From Ligula intestinalis (lineage: Eukaryota > Platyhelminthes > Cestoda > Diphyllobothriidea > Diphyllobothriidae): a stretch of DNA of 64,000 nucleotides. The translations under genes and the position numbers were made by a program. The notes below the pieces were generated by a model. That model saw only the letters and a program-made list of their open reading frames with translations. It had not been told where the DNA came from and ran no database searches. This document shows positions 35,101-47,100 of this stretch, piece by piece (position 1 is the first letter of the stretch; each line of letters begins with the position of its first letter). The stretch is from assembly GCA_036362985.1 (NCBI GenBank), contig JAYGXS010000004.1:26096633-26160632 (forward strand), read 5' to 3'.

Positions 35101-38100
35101 GCGGTACTTTAACTTAAAGAACAGAAACATGTTCTTTTATTTGGACCGATAAAATTTGTGCGAAACCATAGCAGTAGTGTGAGTTGACGATTTCTTGTAG
35201 GGAAGACAGTTTGGATTGGTTAAAGTAAATTATGTGAAAAAAAACAAACAAATAAATTGCAGTTGCCGTACCGATAAAGGCCGAGGCAGTCTCGGCTTTT
35301 CATCTTTCAAGGCACTCCACAAGTAAGTTGCTGGGTAGAATATGTCCCGAGTTAATTTTCACAAGAAAAATTAACGGAAATAAGCACAAAGCGGCTGCTA
35401 TCTTTTGTTTTCACGGATAGTTTTAAGTTGGCGTAAGTCCTTTATTTAATCTTCAAATTGATTTATCCATTCGCTATCTTAATAGAGGGCAAATACTATT
35501 GTCAATGGTCAAATATTGCTTTATGGCTACCCATATTGAAGGCATCGAGTCACCATCGTTAATTATAATTCATCCTTACTTTTACTTGTACTTGTTACGG
35601 CTGTGATCATGCCTGATCTAGCCGGCCTCAATGAGGTCACGAACGGTACCTCCCATGCGTGGCGATTGGCGACAGCGGATCTCGAAAGCTCCACCCAGTC
35701 CCTTCTCCAGCGACGGAGGCCGAAGATAGAAGGTCCAAGAACTGCTTCCATGTCTTGACGGACAGTGTCTAGCCAAGTCTTCAGTTGCCCTCCTCTTCGA
35801 TGTAATTCATCCACCTGAAACTCGAGCGATTGCAGTATTAATCTACCCTTTTATGTGAACAATGACATATTACTTTAGCTAACTGAGTAACTTAATCTTT
35901 TAAAATGTTTTGACTTTATTCATAAAGTGTTATGCACAATAGTAGGGATGCTGTGATGACTATGTATGATTCACCTGGTACAATTAGCCATTCATCACCC
36001 GGAGCCCTTTGCAAGACAGAAATATAAATTTCTGTCCTCAAGTCAGAATAACTCGATTCGCGCCACTGCAACCTTCAGCAGGGAATCTGCTTTCTTTCCA
36101 AAATACATCGAATGCATTACTTATTTATCTCTTCAGTGCTTTCATGGCCATTGCGGACTGTTTGCTTTTATATGCCGACCTTCAAGGCAATGAAAGAGTC
36201 CTCAGTAACACTGGAACCCTACTCCGCGGAGGCGCTTTACACAGAAGCCTTTGAAAAGCCACCTCCACCCTCTCTGCTCCTCACCTTGGAAGGTCGTTTT
36301 GTTGGTCGTGGTGGCGAGGGTGTGTTGCCCTTCGACGGCATTCTGCGCAAGTTTCGGGTAGACACGTGCAGTGTTCAGGTTTGGCTCGTATCGGAGTACT
36401 CTCGCGCCTTGCTACCAGTCATCAGTCACGGCCAATTTTATCGAGGGGAGACTTATGTCATTCGTTGGTCCTTCCAGCTGGTGTACAGTAAGTCTCCTAC
36501 ATTCACCTCTTGTCCAGTCCTCGCCCCAGGGACTACTCACGATAACAATTAAGCACGTCTACTAACAAATATTAAGTAAGCCTTATTTTTTCCATTTTAG
36601 CCGGACAACGTGAAGTTGCCAGTAGTGCTCGTAACGTGCACAAGCAGGAGCAATGTGCCTACTTCTTTTGGCAGGGTTCAAACAGCAGGGTTACTCAACA
36701 AGGTGCTGCAGCCCTGATGACAGTTGAACTCGATGAAGAAAAGGGTCCTCAGGTATGAATGCGAAGTTCTTATCTGGTAAAGCGTTCTGATTTCTCTCGG
36801 GATTGGTTAACCAACTCAGGGACTTATCTTGGTTTCAGTTGCGTGTCGTTGAGGGGAAGGAACCACCGGCTTTCTGCAATCTCTTCAACGGACGTATGAT
36901 CATTCATGATGGATTCGCTCCTAAACAGTCCAACAATGGGCCGCTGTCTTTCTTCGATGAAGACGTCATAGTAGGCCTTTGTTTTGTATCGTTCATTATA
37001 ATTATGGAGTAAATTTGCTACCTCATGGAATGTTGACCAAGTTCCTAAATGCCACTTAAATTCGAAAAATAGCTTAGTTAAATTTGAAGTATTGATTATT
37101 ATGCTGTCTTATACGAAGATAGTTTGGTCATGTCAGGCTGCCGGCTTTGAATGAGTTCCTTTGCGTATTCTCGATGTCTCTGTAAATTCAAAAAAAATCA
37201 AAAACGGAAAAATGCTCTTTCTTTGACTAGAGTATTTGCGGATGGCATAAATTACTCCAAAATGAGTTCATGAATGGACGTTTAAAACACGGTTTCAATA
37301 AATTATAGTCTGCTTTTTAAAGGCATATTCTGCTCTGTTAGGCATTTTCATTAACAGCTGGAAAGTCACGCATCCGCGAGTCAGCAGGCTAGCCTAATTT
37401 TAATGATAGCAATACAATATTCTCCAATCTCAACTTTATTTCAGAATTTCAATAAGGAAGTACAAAACCTACTGTATCTGTCGGTTACCGTGAAACTGGC
37501 ATCTTATTAAAGAAATTTGGTGGACTTATCTGTAAGGATCACGGGCCACGGAAATATGAACGTCCCCACCTAACTGTTGAAGGTGGTCCTGGGTATAATT
37601 CCAGGAAGGGTGTATCTCCTTATGTCCTAACTCTTAAACTAGCCCTACCATTAACGTGAATTTTTGCCCTTACCCTTTTTTTGCCCTGAATTCTTATCCT
37701 AAAGTTAACATTTGCTCTAGACTTAACTCTGATGATAAACCTAACCTTGTGTTCCTTGGAATTGGGCGCAAATATGCCTGCATTCCGGACAGTTCCTGGT
37801 TTAATTTCCTGTTAAGGGAGGTCATATAAGTTATCATGACCAAAGGTAATGGGCGAAAACTCTAGTGGCTTATAAGTGGCAGCAATTTGCACTTGGCACA
37901 CGTTCAATTCAATATATTTTCCTTCGATAAACGAACTGACTTCTCCTCCACCCCTGCGTGCGTCTTTCTCCACGTGTTATTTTTTTGAAAATCCCCTTTA
38001 GTCGTTCAACATCCGCATGTTCTTCGTTCGCGGTGAGCGTGCCTCCGAAGCTCACCTTCTTGAGGTGCCTCCCAGTGTCAACTCGTTGCGCAGTCGTGGC

Positions 38101-41100
38101 GTCTTCCTCATAGTCTCTTACAGCGACCGCGGCACCTTCAAAAGGTGTTGGCTCTGGGTGGGTGCAGGGGTACCCGCCATTTGTCGCGAAGCCGCAAACT
38201 ACGTTATACAACGTCTTCAGGAGAGGTGAGTCTGTTTTTTCTCTGTGCTACCACAGCCGGTGCCGGTACGCTGGCCAAAGTTGTGACAGTCGGTGGCTTA
38301 AAGAAAACTAAGATTACACCTATAGCGACTGAAATCAATCGTTCCGTTTTTCTCTTATCCAATCAAATTGTGCCTCTCTTACTCCCTTGGGATCGGAACC
38401 AATGATAATTCGTACGGTCGATGTCCTGTCTTGTGAAATTTCAATCGAACTTCTGAAAAAAGTTTTTTTCTCGAACAGATTACTTAGGTATGGTTGGCAC
38501 ATTGATTGTTTAACAGCCTCATCCTAAGATATTTCAGTCATGTCAGGATTCCGGCTTTTGGACGAACTTCTTTTTGACCACCTGGAATTCGAATATTTAT
38601 ATATTGTAGAAGATAAGCGTACACCGTACTGTTAGAGGACACGCTCGTCCGTCCGTTAGAGCTCTCACTCAAGCCTCCACCGCCAGGCGACAAGGATATA
38701 GGTAGAAGGACATTACCGACAATAGCAAGGGAGACTAGGATGGCCGTCGTCAGCTAATCATGCGCCGAACCAGGTGGTGTCACACCCGAGCCTCGAACTC
38801 GCGACCTCTCTGGTCAGAGTCAAACGCCTTAACCATTGAACTACGAGCTCGCGAGCTTTTCAGTTCGAGGCTCGGGTGTGACACCACCTGGGTCTGGGTG
38901 TGACTAGTTAACGACGGTTAATAAGCCAAGTATATATCATATAAATCCTACACAAAAGGGTACATTTTGGTTTTAAAATAGTTTTGAACTATGAGATTTC
39001 TTAAGATAATGGAACATTCATTCATAAAACATTTTGTCATTACATTTATTACTGCTAACTTTAAATGATAACTGTGTGACCGCCTCCTCGTATTGTGGAG
39101 AAACTTGTGATATGCCTCAGACAAAGTGCATACAGCACTTAGTTAGGAAACCTTATGCAAGTGCAACTGCTGGTAAGTTTCAAAATAATTCGGCAGTTTC
39201 TAGTTTCAGTGTCGAACAACGGACTCAATGTGCAGTGGAGGTTCAACACAGCCGCCCCTTTCCTTCTCACTCTTTCTGTCACCTTCATCTGTATAATGGT
39301 TGTCCAGGTTAAGTTAGTTCGTTTTCGGCCTTGTCACGCACCAATTATCCCGCTTGGAGTCCATCTGTCGCCCAGCTCCTATCGGTGTCTCTATGAGACG
39401 GTTCTGGCCGCAGTAGTCACATTCCAACAGCTAATTCGATTGGCAGGCGAAGCCGACGTCGGCTAGCCAGAGCACTCAATTCATCGGTGAATTTATGTGT
39501 ACGTGAAGAGTATTTCATTTGTGAGAAAGAGGACTATTCCTTTTTGGTAGATGCGAGTTTGAGGCCAGGTCAAGCCTTGCACTCAAGACCGCTCCCAGTC
39601 ATTCCGACCCAGTCTAGCAAGTTAATCAGTAGAAACGTGAGAAAAGAAACTAAGGACGCATGCAAGCTCTCATTGTTGCGACGGATGAAACATCTTACAC
39701 TTATGAGAAGTGAACAGAAAAGCTCCTGGAGTCTTTTTTAGCGTTTTTATATACTGAGATTCTCCACTGGGTAACACACTTTCTTCTCCCCTGTCCTAGC
39801 TGTCCACCTGAGCTAGGTGAGGGCTCGTTCAGGGTTACGCAGCTGCACGAGGAAAATGGGGCTACTACGGACTCGACCGCTGAAATGGCGGAGTGTCTCG
39901 CCTGTCTGGGAGGTTACTCAAGCCGGCCATCCTGTTTGCATATAGAAGGTAACCTGCTCATTCTGAGTCTTGTTTGTGGCACCATTGCCACCTTTCATAA
40001 ATACAGTTCGCCCTCCCTCACCCCACTGCCAGCAACACCGTTGTAGACTCTCCGTCAGGTCGTATCATTTGTGGATAAAATGTAGGCTGGGCTGCATGAT
40101 GATAGTTGGATTTCAACAAAGTCCGTTGTGTTCCCCCACAGCATGGCGGCGCAGGGACGGCGATGTGCATGTGCCTGATCTTCTAGTGGTAATTGACTTG
40201 CGCTGCATCTACCGCACTCTCGTGTCCCTCACCTGTCTCGGTCCGGTGTCATGACCAAGTCAGAGACCGGCAGGCGGAAGAGGGTGCAGCTGGCTGGTCA
40301 AATCTGGCTCTACTTTTGAGTCCCGGTAAGAAGGAACCATTGCAACCTGACTTTCAGTCCAACACTTAGTAACTCCACGTAAACACAGACTGCGAGGTCC
40401 CGTCAGTCGGCAACCTCCCAAGCCACAGTTTTTGGCACACTGTGCTAGCTTCACGCTCCTCAGGTTATTCATAGTAACGAAAGTGCGCCAAGGCATCGAC
40501 CGCACTCTCCGTTCCCATTACCAGGCCACAGCCACTATCGGAGCCGGTAAACTGGCTGGTGCTGGGACTTGGCGCAGCTGTCGCCATATCTCGTCTGCGC
40601 GTGCCATGCCATGGAGGTCGTAGGCGAAGTGCACCGCTGCGCCAAGGTCCTCAAGGCTCAAGCAGGCAAATCCTGGGACTGCGCGAAAGAGACTTTGGCG
40701 ACCACATTCAAAGCGCTGGCAAAGCCGCACCTCACTTATGCGTCCCCAATCTGGTCTCCTATGATCAGCTCTTTTAGCCTCCGCCGCCTCCAGTCAGTAC
40801 AGAACGCTGCCCTCCGCATGATCACGGGTTGCTATAAAATGTCGCCTGTCGATCATTTCCATGCCGAGGCTTCTGTCCTGCCGGTCGCCCGTCACAACAC
40901 ACTCCTAGGCCAGCAGTTCTGTAGGACCTGGTAGCAACCCGGCCATCATAATCACCATCGTTGCCATGCTCCTGAGCCCAGCCGCAACGTTCGGTCATCT
41001 ATTCAAGCTCTCCACAAGGAAGCTGTCGCCTCGTCCCTCTCGGATCTACCTGTTGATAGCTCTGCCACCAAGACAGGCTTCCAGCGTCTTCACCAGCGAG

Positions 41101-44100
41101 CTGTTGTCGGGGGAAAATGAGGTTACCGTCCCCCCATTCTTTTAGGTGGCTATCCACCTCCGATTGCGGCCTCAGGACACCTCCCGAGGGCCACTTGCTG
41201 TGCTCTGGTTCAACTCCGCAGTGGCTACTCAAGGGTCCTCCGCCAGTACCAAAATCAGCTCGACCCGTCCACATCTGACTGCTGTCCTGACTGCGGCGCT
41301 TCTTCGCATGACTGTCACCATCTGTTCGCCTGCAGTTCCTGGCCAGACACCCACCTAGATCTCATAAATCTCATGTTTGCTTTAATTAGCGATCTCACCT
41401 CTGTGAACTTGTCATAGGTCATGTTAAGGAGCCATTGCAGCCTGACTCTCCTAACACCACTCGGCCACTCCGAACAAGCAAACACATCCCACTGACTGCG
41501 AACTTAGAGTCATCACTGCCCATTTTGTGGGTAAAATTTAGACTGGAAGTGAGCCTACGCAAGGGAACCAGAAAAGCGCGTGCGGTGTGCCCATGAGATG
41601 GAGTCCGGGGAGGAGGTTGGTTCATCTGGGACAGCACTCTTGCCCCTGATTGACAATATCTCCAATAATCAGCATTAATCCTATCCAGCAAGCAGTCACT
41701 TTTTAGTCGGAAAACATAATTGCCACAGAGGTAGCCCACGCGTCCTCCTCTTCTACGCGCTTTTTCTGTTAGTTATTTACCACTTGGAATGCCTGAATTT
41801 CAGTTCCTCAGAAAGGACGTGCAGAATGCTCGTTTGAGGAGATTTCGATGGAACTTTGATCTTACCGAAATTTGGCTTTACAGCCTACGGAATGTTTTGA
41901 CACAGGACGAGAAACGAGACCAAACGGCACCGGCGAGATTTCCTGTCTGCCAAGAAGGTGTCGGCAGTTGTCAAGCGTTACTTAAGGCTACTCAGCTTTG
42001 AGGTTGTACATGGGCTAATGGCAACAATCGGGCACGGCTTAGTAGTGAGACCGAAAACCCCATTACCATTCAAAGGGACTTCAACCGTTCCTTGGCGGAT
42101 TTGGTCTAATTTCATGTAAGGCAACTACTTCTAAGGGGCAGGAAAATAACCCTGGGAGCCCAACGCGCATGCGAGGACGTAGTGAAGGCGCCAAGTCGTG
42201 GCTCATGTGACGGGACCCGGCTACACATAGCGGACTCGATGAAGCGGAGATTTTTGCCAAAGGTGGCAAGCAATAGAGGAGTCGCAAGCTGCTGAGTTAT
42301 GATTCTCCGCGTTGCAGTCCATGAACCGCCGCAATTATCGCTATGCCGCGTTACGTCCGTTCCTGAGCCGAGTCATTAGTCACACGGGCAAATTACGCAT
42401 GACCACTACTCCCAGTGGTAGTAGTAGTGGTGAAACAGCTTTTGGAGCAGCTGTCGCACGTCTCATCAACACCGCTGATAAATTTGCGACCATTAACATC
42501 TGAGTTGTAGACAATAAAGCTAACGAGACGAAGACGACTCGATCGCTGGGACGATACTTTTATTCGCCCGACGTTTTGAGATCCAATACAAGCGAACATG
42601 CGAGTCCCAGAAAGTAATTGAGAAGAATAATATTCGATCGCTGGGACAATACGTTTATTCGCCTGACGTTTCCACATCCGTCGCGGATTCATCGTCAGAG
42701 GCATTACCCGTTTCTGCTACTGTTTCCTTCTCATCTCTCTGATGATGAATCCGCGACGGCTGTCGAAAGGTCAGACGAATAAACGTATTGTCCCAGTGAT
42801 CGAGTCTTCTTCTTCTTCTTCTTCTTCTTCTTCTTCTTCTCATTTCGAGATCCGTCGCGGATTCGTCATTAGACGTAGTCAAAGAGCAGCTAGCTTCGAG
42901 AATCTGCGATTCACGCGGAAACCGTTACATTTGATGGCTATGTGACTGAATTGCAACTGCATTCTGTAAATACCGTAACCCCTGAGCGTCGACTACCCGA
43001 ACGGTCAGAACATTCCTGCCCTAGTGATCAAATCTCCTGATTTTCTGTCGGAATGTTTCCCGGCTGGAAGACAACATGCAGAACGGGAGGGGGGTGTGCT
43101 CTTGTCCATTCTCGTCAAGGCTTCAGCCTCGCTTGATTAATGAATTAATTAATGTTTTTGATTTGGAAACTGTTACGGAGGCGGAACCTACATACACTCA
43201 CGACAGTCGACGAGAAGAAGAGGCCATCTGGGTCATGCCCGTAGTCAAGCCACCCACACTGGATCATACGCGATGCAAGCCGCCCACACCATGCGTCGAG
43301 CAAACGAGAAGACCTCCCATACGGCGTGGGCAGTGGCCGCAGTCGAGAAGGTTCCGGAATGCCTAGGCGCACACCCTATGCCATGAGTATTCTAGAAAGA
43401 CCGGAACCATATAAATACGCCAGAGTGCACAAGCCAGAAACCCCGCCAAACCCGCTGTCTTTGTGGGCTGTTAAAAATAATCGTTGCCATAAAAACTGTG
43501 TTCTTGTCTTCTTCTGCCTACTAGTCGGGCCGGAACAGGCTGGGCTATAACAACTGGCGACGCAGGTGAGATCCAGTTGTTTCATATGGGCTATAACAGA
43601 AACATACTTGATATTTCAGCGAGGAGATTTTAAGTGCTGGCTCACTCTGCATCATGTTCGAATCGTCTACATAATTCCGAAAGCAGCATTTATGATAATT
43701 TATCTCCTTATTCAGCGAATACCTATCGCATTTTTGAAACAGTTTGCCTGCTTATTCATATTGATCGGGTTTAAGTTCGGTTTGATAGATATTATTTCTA
43801 TCTCAGAATTGACTCAACACCTCAGAAAAAAACATAAAAATCCGCTGGGACTTGGAACATAAATTATTCTTTATTTACCTCTCGTTTAGGCGATCGACGC
43901 CTCACAGTGTGGCAACTGAATTTCACCCTCACTGACAAGCTAGTACCCTCTCAGTTGAGTTACAACCTGGAACCGGACATCACAGCGGCCCCAGCCTTTG
44001 GCATCTCCTTCAGCGCCTATCCCACCAATGACTCCTTCTATTCTCCCAAACTACCCGTTCCTCCCTTCCCCGTCCTTCTCAGTGACTTGGACGCCGCTAA

Positions 44101-47100
44101 TCAACCGGGTAAGCAGCGAATCTTCCGGTCTTTTAGTTGTCATTTATCTTTTTCGAACCGCTATCGGACTGATGGAACCAGTCCACGCTATCATGTCACT
44201 GCTGTCTCCAGCAGCGACCTGATCGTTATGATGCCTTAATGATTGTCTTCCACAGTAAAGAAAAATTTAATGAGAACTCTAGCGAAAAAAATAACAATTT
44301 ATCTATAAGTATTAGCCGGTTTGCACTTCCGACCATCAAAGCCTACACGGCATAACAGCATAAACTGCTACTGCTATGTCTCTGATGACGAATCTGCGAC
44401 GGATCTCGAAAAGTCAGACGAATAAAAGTATTGTCCCAGCGATCGAATCTTCTTCTCAGCGTAAACTAAATTTTAAAAGAGTTTCCTAGTGTTGATTGTA
44501 ATTTTTCTCCATTTCCACTGCCCTGCTTCCTTAATACATTGTGTCCCGCTTTTAGCCCTCTTTCTGGTGCTGCATGCCGATACGGTCTACCTGTGGCATG
44601 GCTGGTGGCCGGAGTCTGCCTTGGATGATGGGGCCGGTTCTGCCTCAACCACTCCGCGCAGCAGTGTCTCCGACCTGGCTATGGATATCGGACCAGCCAG
44701 TCCGCCCTTCGCGTCTGCTTCTCCTAGCTCTGCCATCCAAATGCGCAAACAGCCGTCCTTTCTGGTCAGCCCCTCAGCAGCCAATTCCGAGCCGCGGCGA
44801 CCAATCAGCATGGTGGATGACTACTTTTTCAACAGCCGCAGTCCTCTTGCCGCCGTTGATGGGACCTTGCCGGCGCGGGGTGACATGAATGGCAGTCTGG
44901 GCGGTCTGGGCAGTAGCACCAAAGACAGAAGCAGCAGTAGCAGCGGCAGCATTGCCGCTGCATTGCCACCAAACAGCGCGGGTAGCGCACTCTCTCGCTA
45001 CCTCAGCGCTCGATACGCCGCGCTGAAGACCGCAAAGGCGTTGGCTGAACGAAGTGCGTTCAGTTCCAGTTTATCGATTTTATTGCTGATGTCTGCTGTT
45101 TACCCCTTCCCCGAGGGCTCGACGGTAGCTCAGACGGCGGCTGTATACCAGTGGAGGCCTAGAAAGGCGGAGGACTGAGGTCATCCCCGAGTATGGAAGC
45201 CACAAAAACGGCTATTTGCACGCCGCTGACTGTGCTGTGCGCCTGGAGAATTCCGGCAGACACAGTCAGCTATCGATCTCATGAAATTTTAACCGAAGCG
45301 GGTTTTCGAGTGGATTTTGTCCATTTTTTTCTCGCAGCATAATCCCAAGATAGTTCACGTGAGCCACATTTGCCCTCTAAACCTATGTTAAGATGTGTCG
45401 GCCTATGGTTCGCGCGTTGCAATGCATGCTGTACCAGTGTTTAGGGCGCAGCTGTACACCATTTTCCCATTCCGTCAGTAGCATAACCTTCGCTGTTCCG
45501 TTCGGATGCGCCTTTTGGCAGGAGTTTCCTTGGTAGTGGTGGAACAAAACTCCACATTTCCAAGTTTATCGACAGCGATTCGAGGTCGATTCGAGCTTGA
45601 TCCGAGCTCGATTTAAGCATGATTAGAGTTAGGGTAAGGGTGAGGGTTAGGGGTTAGGGTTAGGGTTAGGGTTAGGGTTAGTGTTAGGTTCAATGTGGGA
45701 CAGTTATATCTTGTGTACAAAAAGGCTTCAAAAAATCCATTATTACTGGGTTTTGGGCAAAATAAAGTTTTCGGAATAAAACTCTACATTTCCAAGTTTG
45801 TCGACAGCAATTCGAGCTCGACCTCTTTTTCGCGCCTTTTTTCGATTTACGCGCCCAACGTCGCCGTATTAAATTATTTCAACAAAATTTTACGACTTTT
45901 TTCTTATTTTCACAAAATCCTTTTTTGGTAAATCAGTTTTATCAACTTAAAAAAACCCCTTCTCACGGTTACCGTATGAAAACAACCTATGGCTTGTTTT
46001 ATCCAAGACCACCACCAAGGTAACTCCTGCCCGCCTTTTGACTACCTTTGTCGGCTACCACATGGTTGCAAGCTGTAAGCAAGACAGTGACTTAAACCTA
46101 CACCAATGCACTCCTTGTGCAAGATCTGTGAGTGTGCACATTAGTGATCACTTTTATGCCTAATTCACGAGTCTGTCCCATTTAGCGCTCCTCCCTGTGG
46201 TACCAGTGTGTGTGTGTGTGTGTTTTGTGTGTGATTTTGATAGCGCTGCCTCTGTATGCCTCTCATTCATCTTCCTCCTCCTCCTCCTCACTCGTCGTCC
46301 TTTCTTTCTCCTGCTGCTGCTGCTGTAGTTGGACCCAATGTCAAGTCGCTGGCCGTTTACGCCGGTCTCGAACCGGACTCCTTTCTGCATCTCTTTCCAC
46401 CCGCAGTCCGCAAAGAACAGGGCGCATGCTACCATCTTCACGTAAGTTGTTGCTCTGCCTCTGGTGTGTTTCACAACACGTCTGATCCCTTCACACCTAG
46501 CATGCAGCTTCACTGTGTAGCGAGGAGGGGGAGGGGGGGACTGGGCATCACCTCGCCTTGTTTGGATTCTCCCGGCCTATCGAGGTGTGGACGCTGCACT
46601 CAACGTGACGTCGGGAGATCACGGGGGGGGGGGGGGGGGGGAGGGGGAGGGGCGCAGCCCGGCTCCAGGTGACGTCAAAATGCAATGATCACCGCGAGCG
46701 GCCTGGACATTTGGCGTGATGAGCAACGTTACTCTTCCGCTTCAGTAATTCTACCTACAACCGTACAATAGTAATAAATTGAAAACGAATGATGGATACA
46801 GTAGATGCAACGACTTAAATTAGCGCTCCCTACGGAAACCACCCTTCGAGCCACTGCATTAGGGCAACACAATTGAAGACGAAAGCGAACTCGTCTTTAA
46901 GAGTTTGACCTCGTGTGCGCGCGTAATCACTTCTCAATCAGAGGGTTTACTCGAGCCATCATAGATGGTATAAGTGGCCATTTTAGGTCACATTTTGACA
47001 GCTAATGCATACCTGGTCTCAAAATGCCAACAAAAACCAGTTGAGGTTTATGTTAGGCCTCGGCAATGGCAGTCATAAAGGAATATGTGGCGTCCTAAAT

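Larger units (their letters stand above)
21981..36186. other. intron 7, 14.2 kb, repeat-packed
   Basis: The phase-0 donor of exon 7 and phase-0 acceptor of exon 8 agree, and exon 8 continues the protein at the expected place. A further exon inside is therefore not required. The intron holds LTR-like, tRNA-like, SINE-like, hammerhead-like, microsatellite and LINE-tail sequences listed separately. The longest non-repetitive open frame (24880-25227, 115 codons) has no recognisable motif. The stretches 24.3-26.4 kb, 29.0-30.0 kb and 32.1-33.3 kb otherwise show nothing I can name. Confidence 0.7.

Noticed and set aside
44587..44811. Minus-strand frame opposite exon 14
   Set aside because: Shadow of a real GC-rich exon. 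The plus strand has the YLWHGWWPE signature and correct splice sites.
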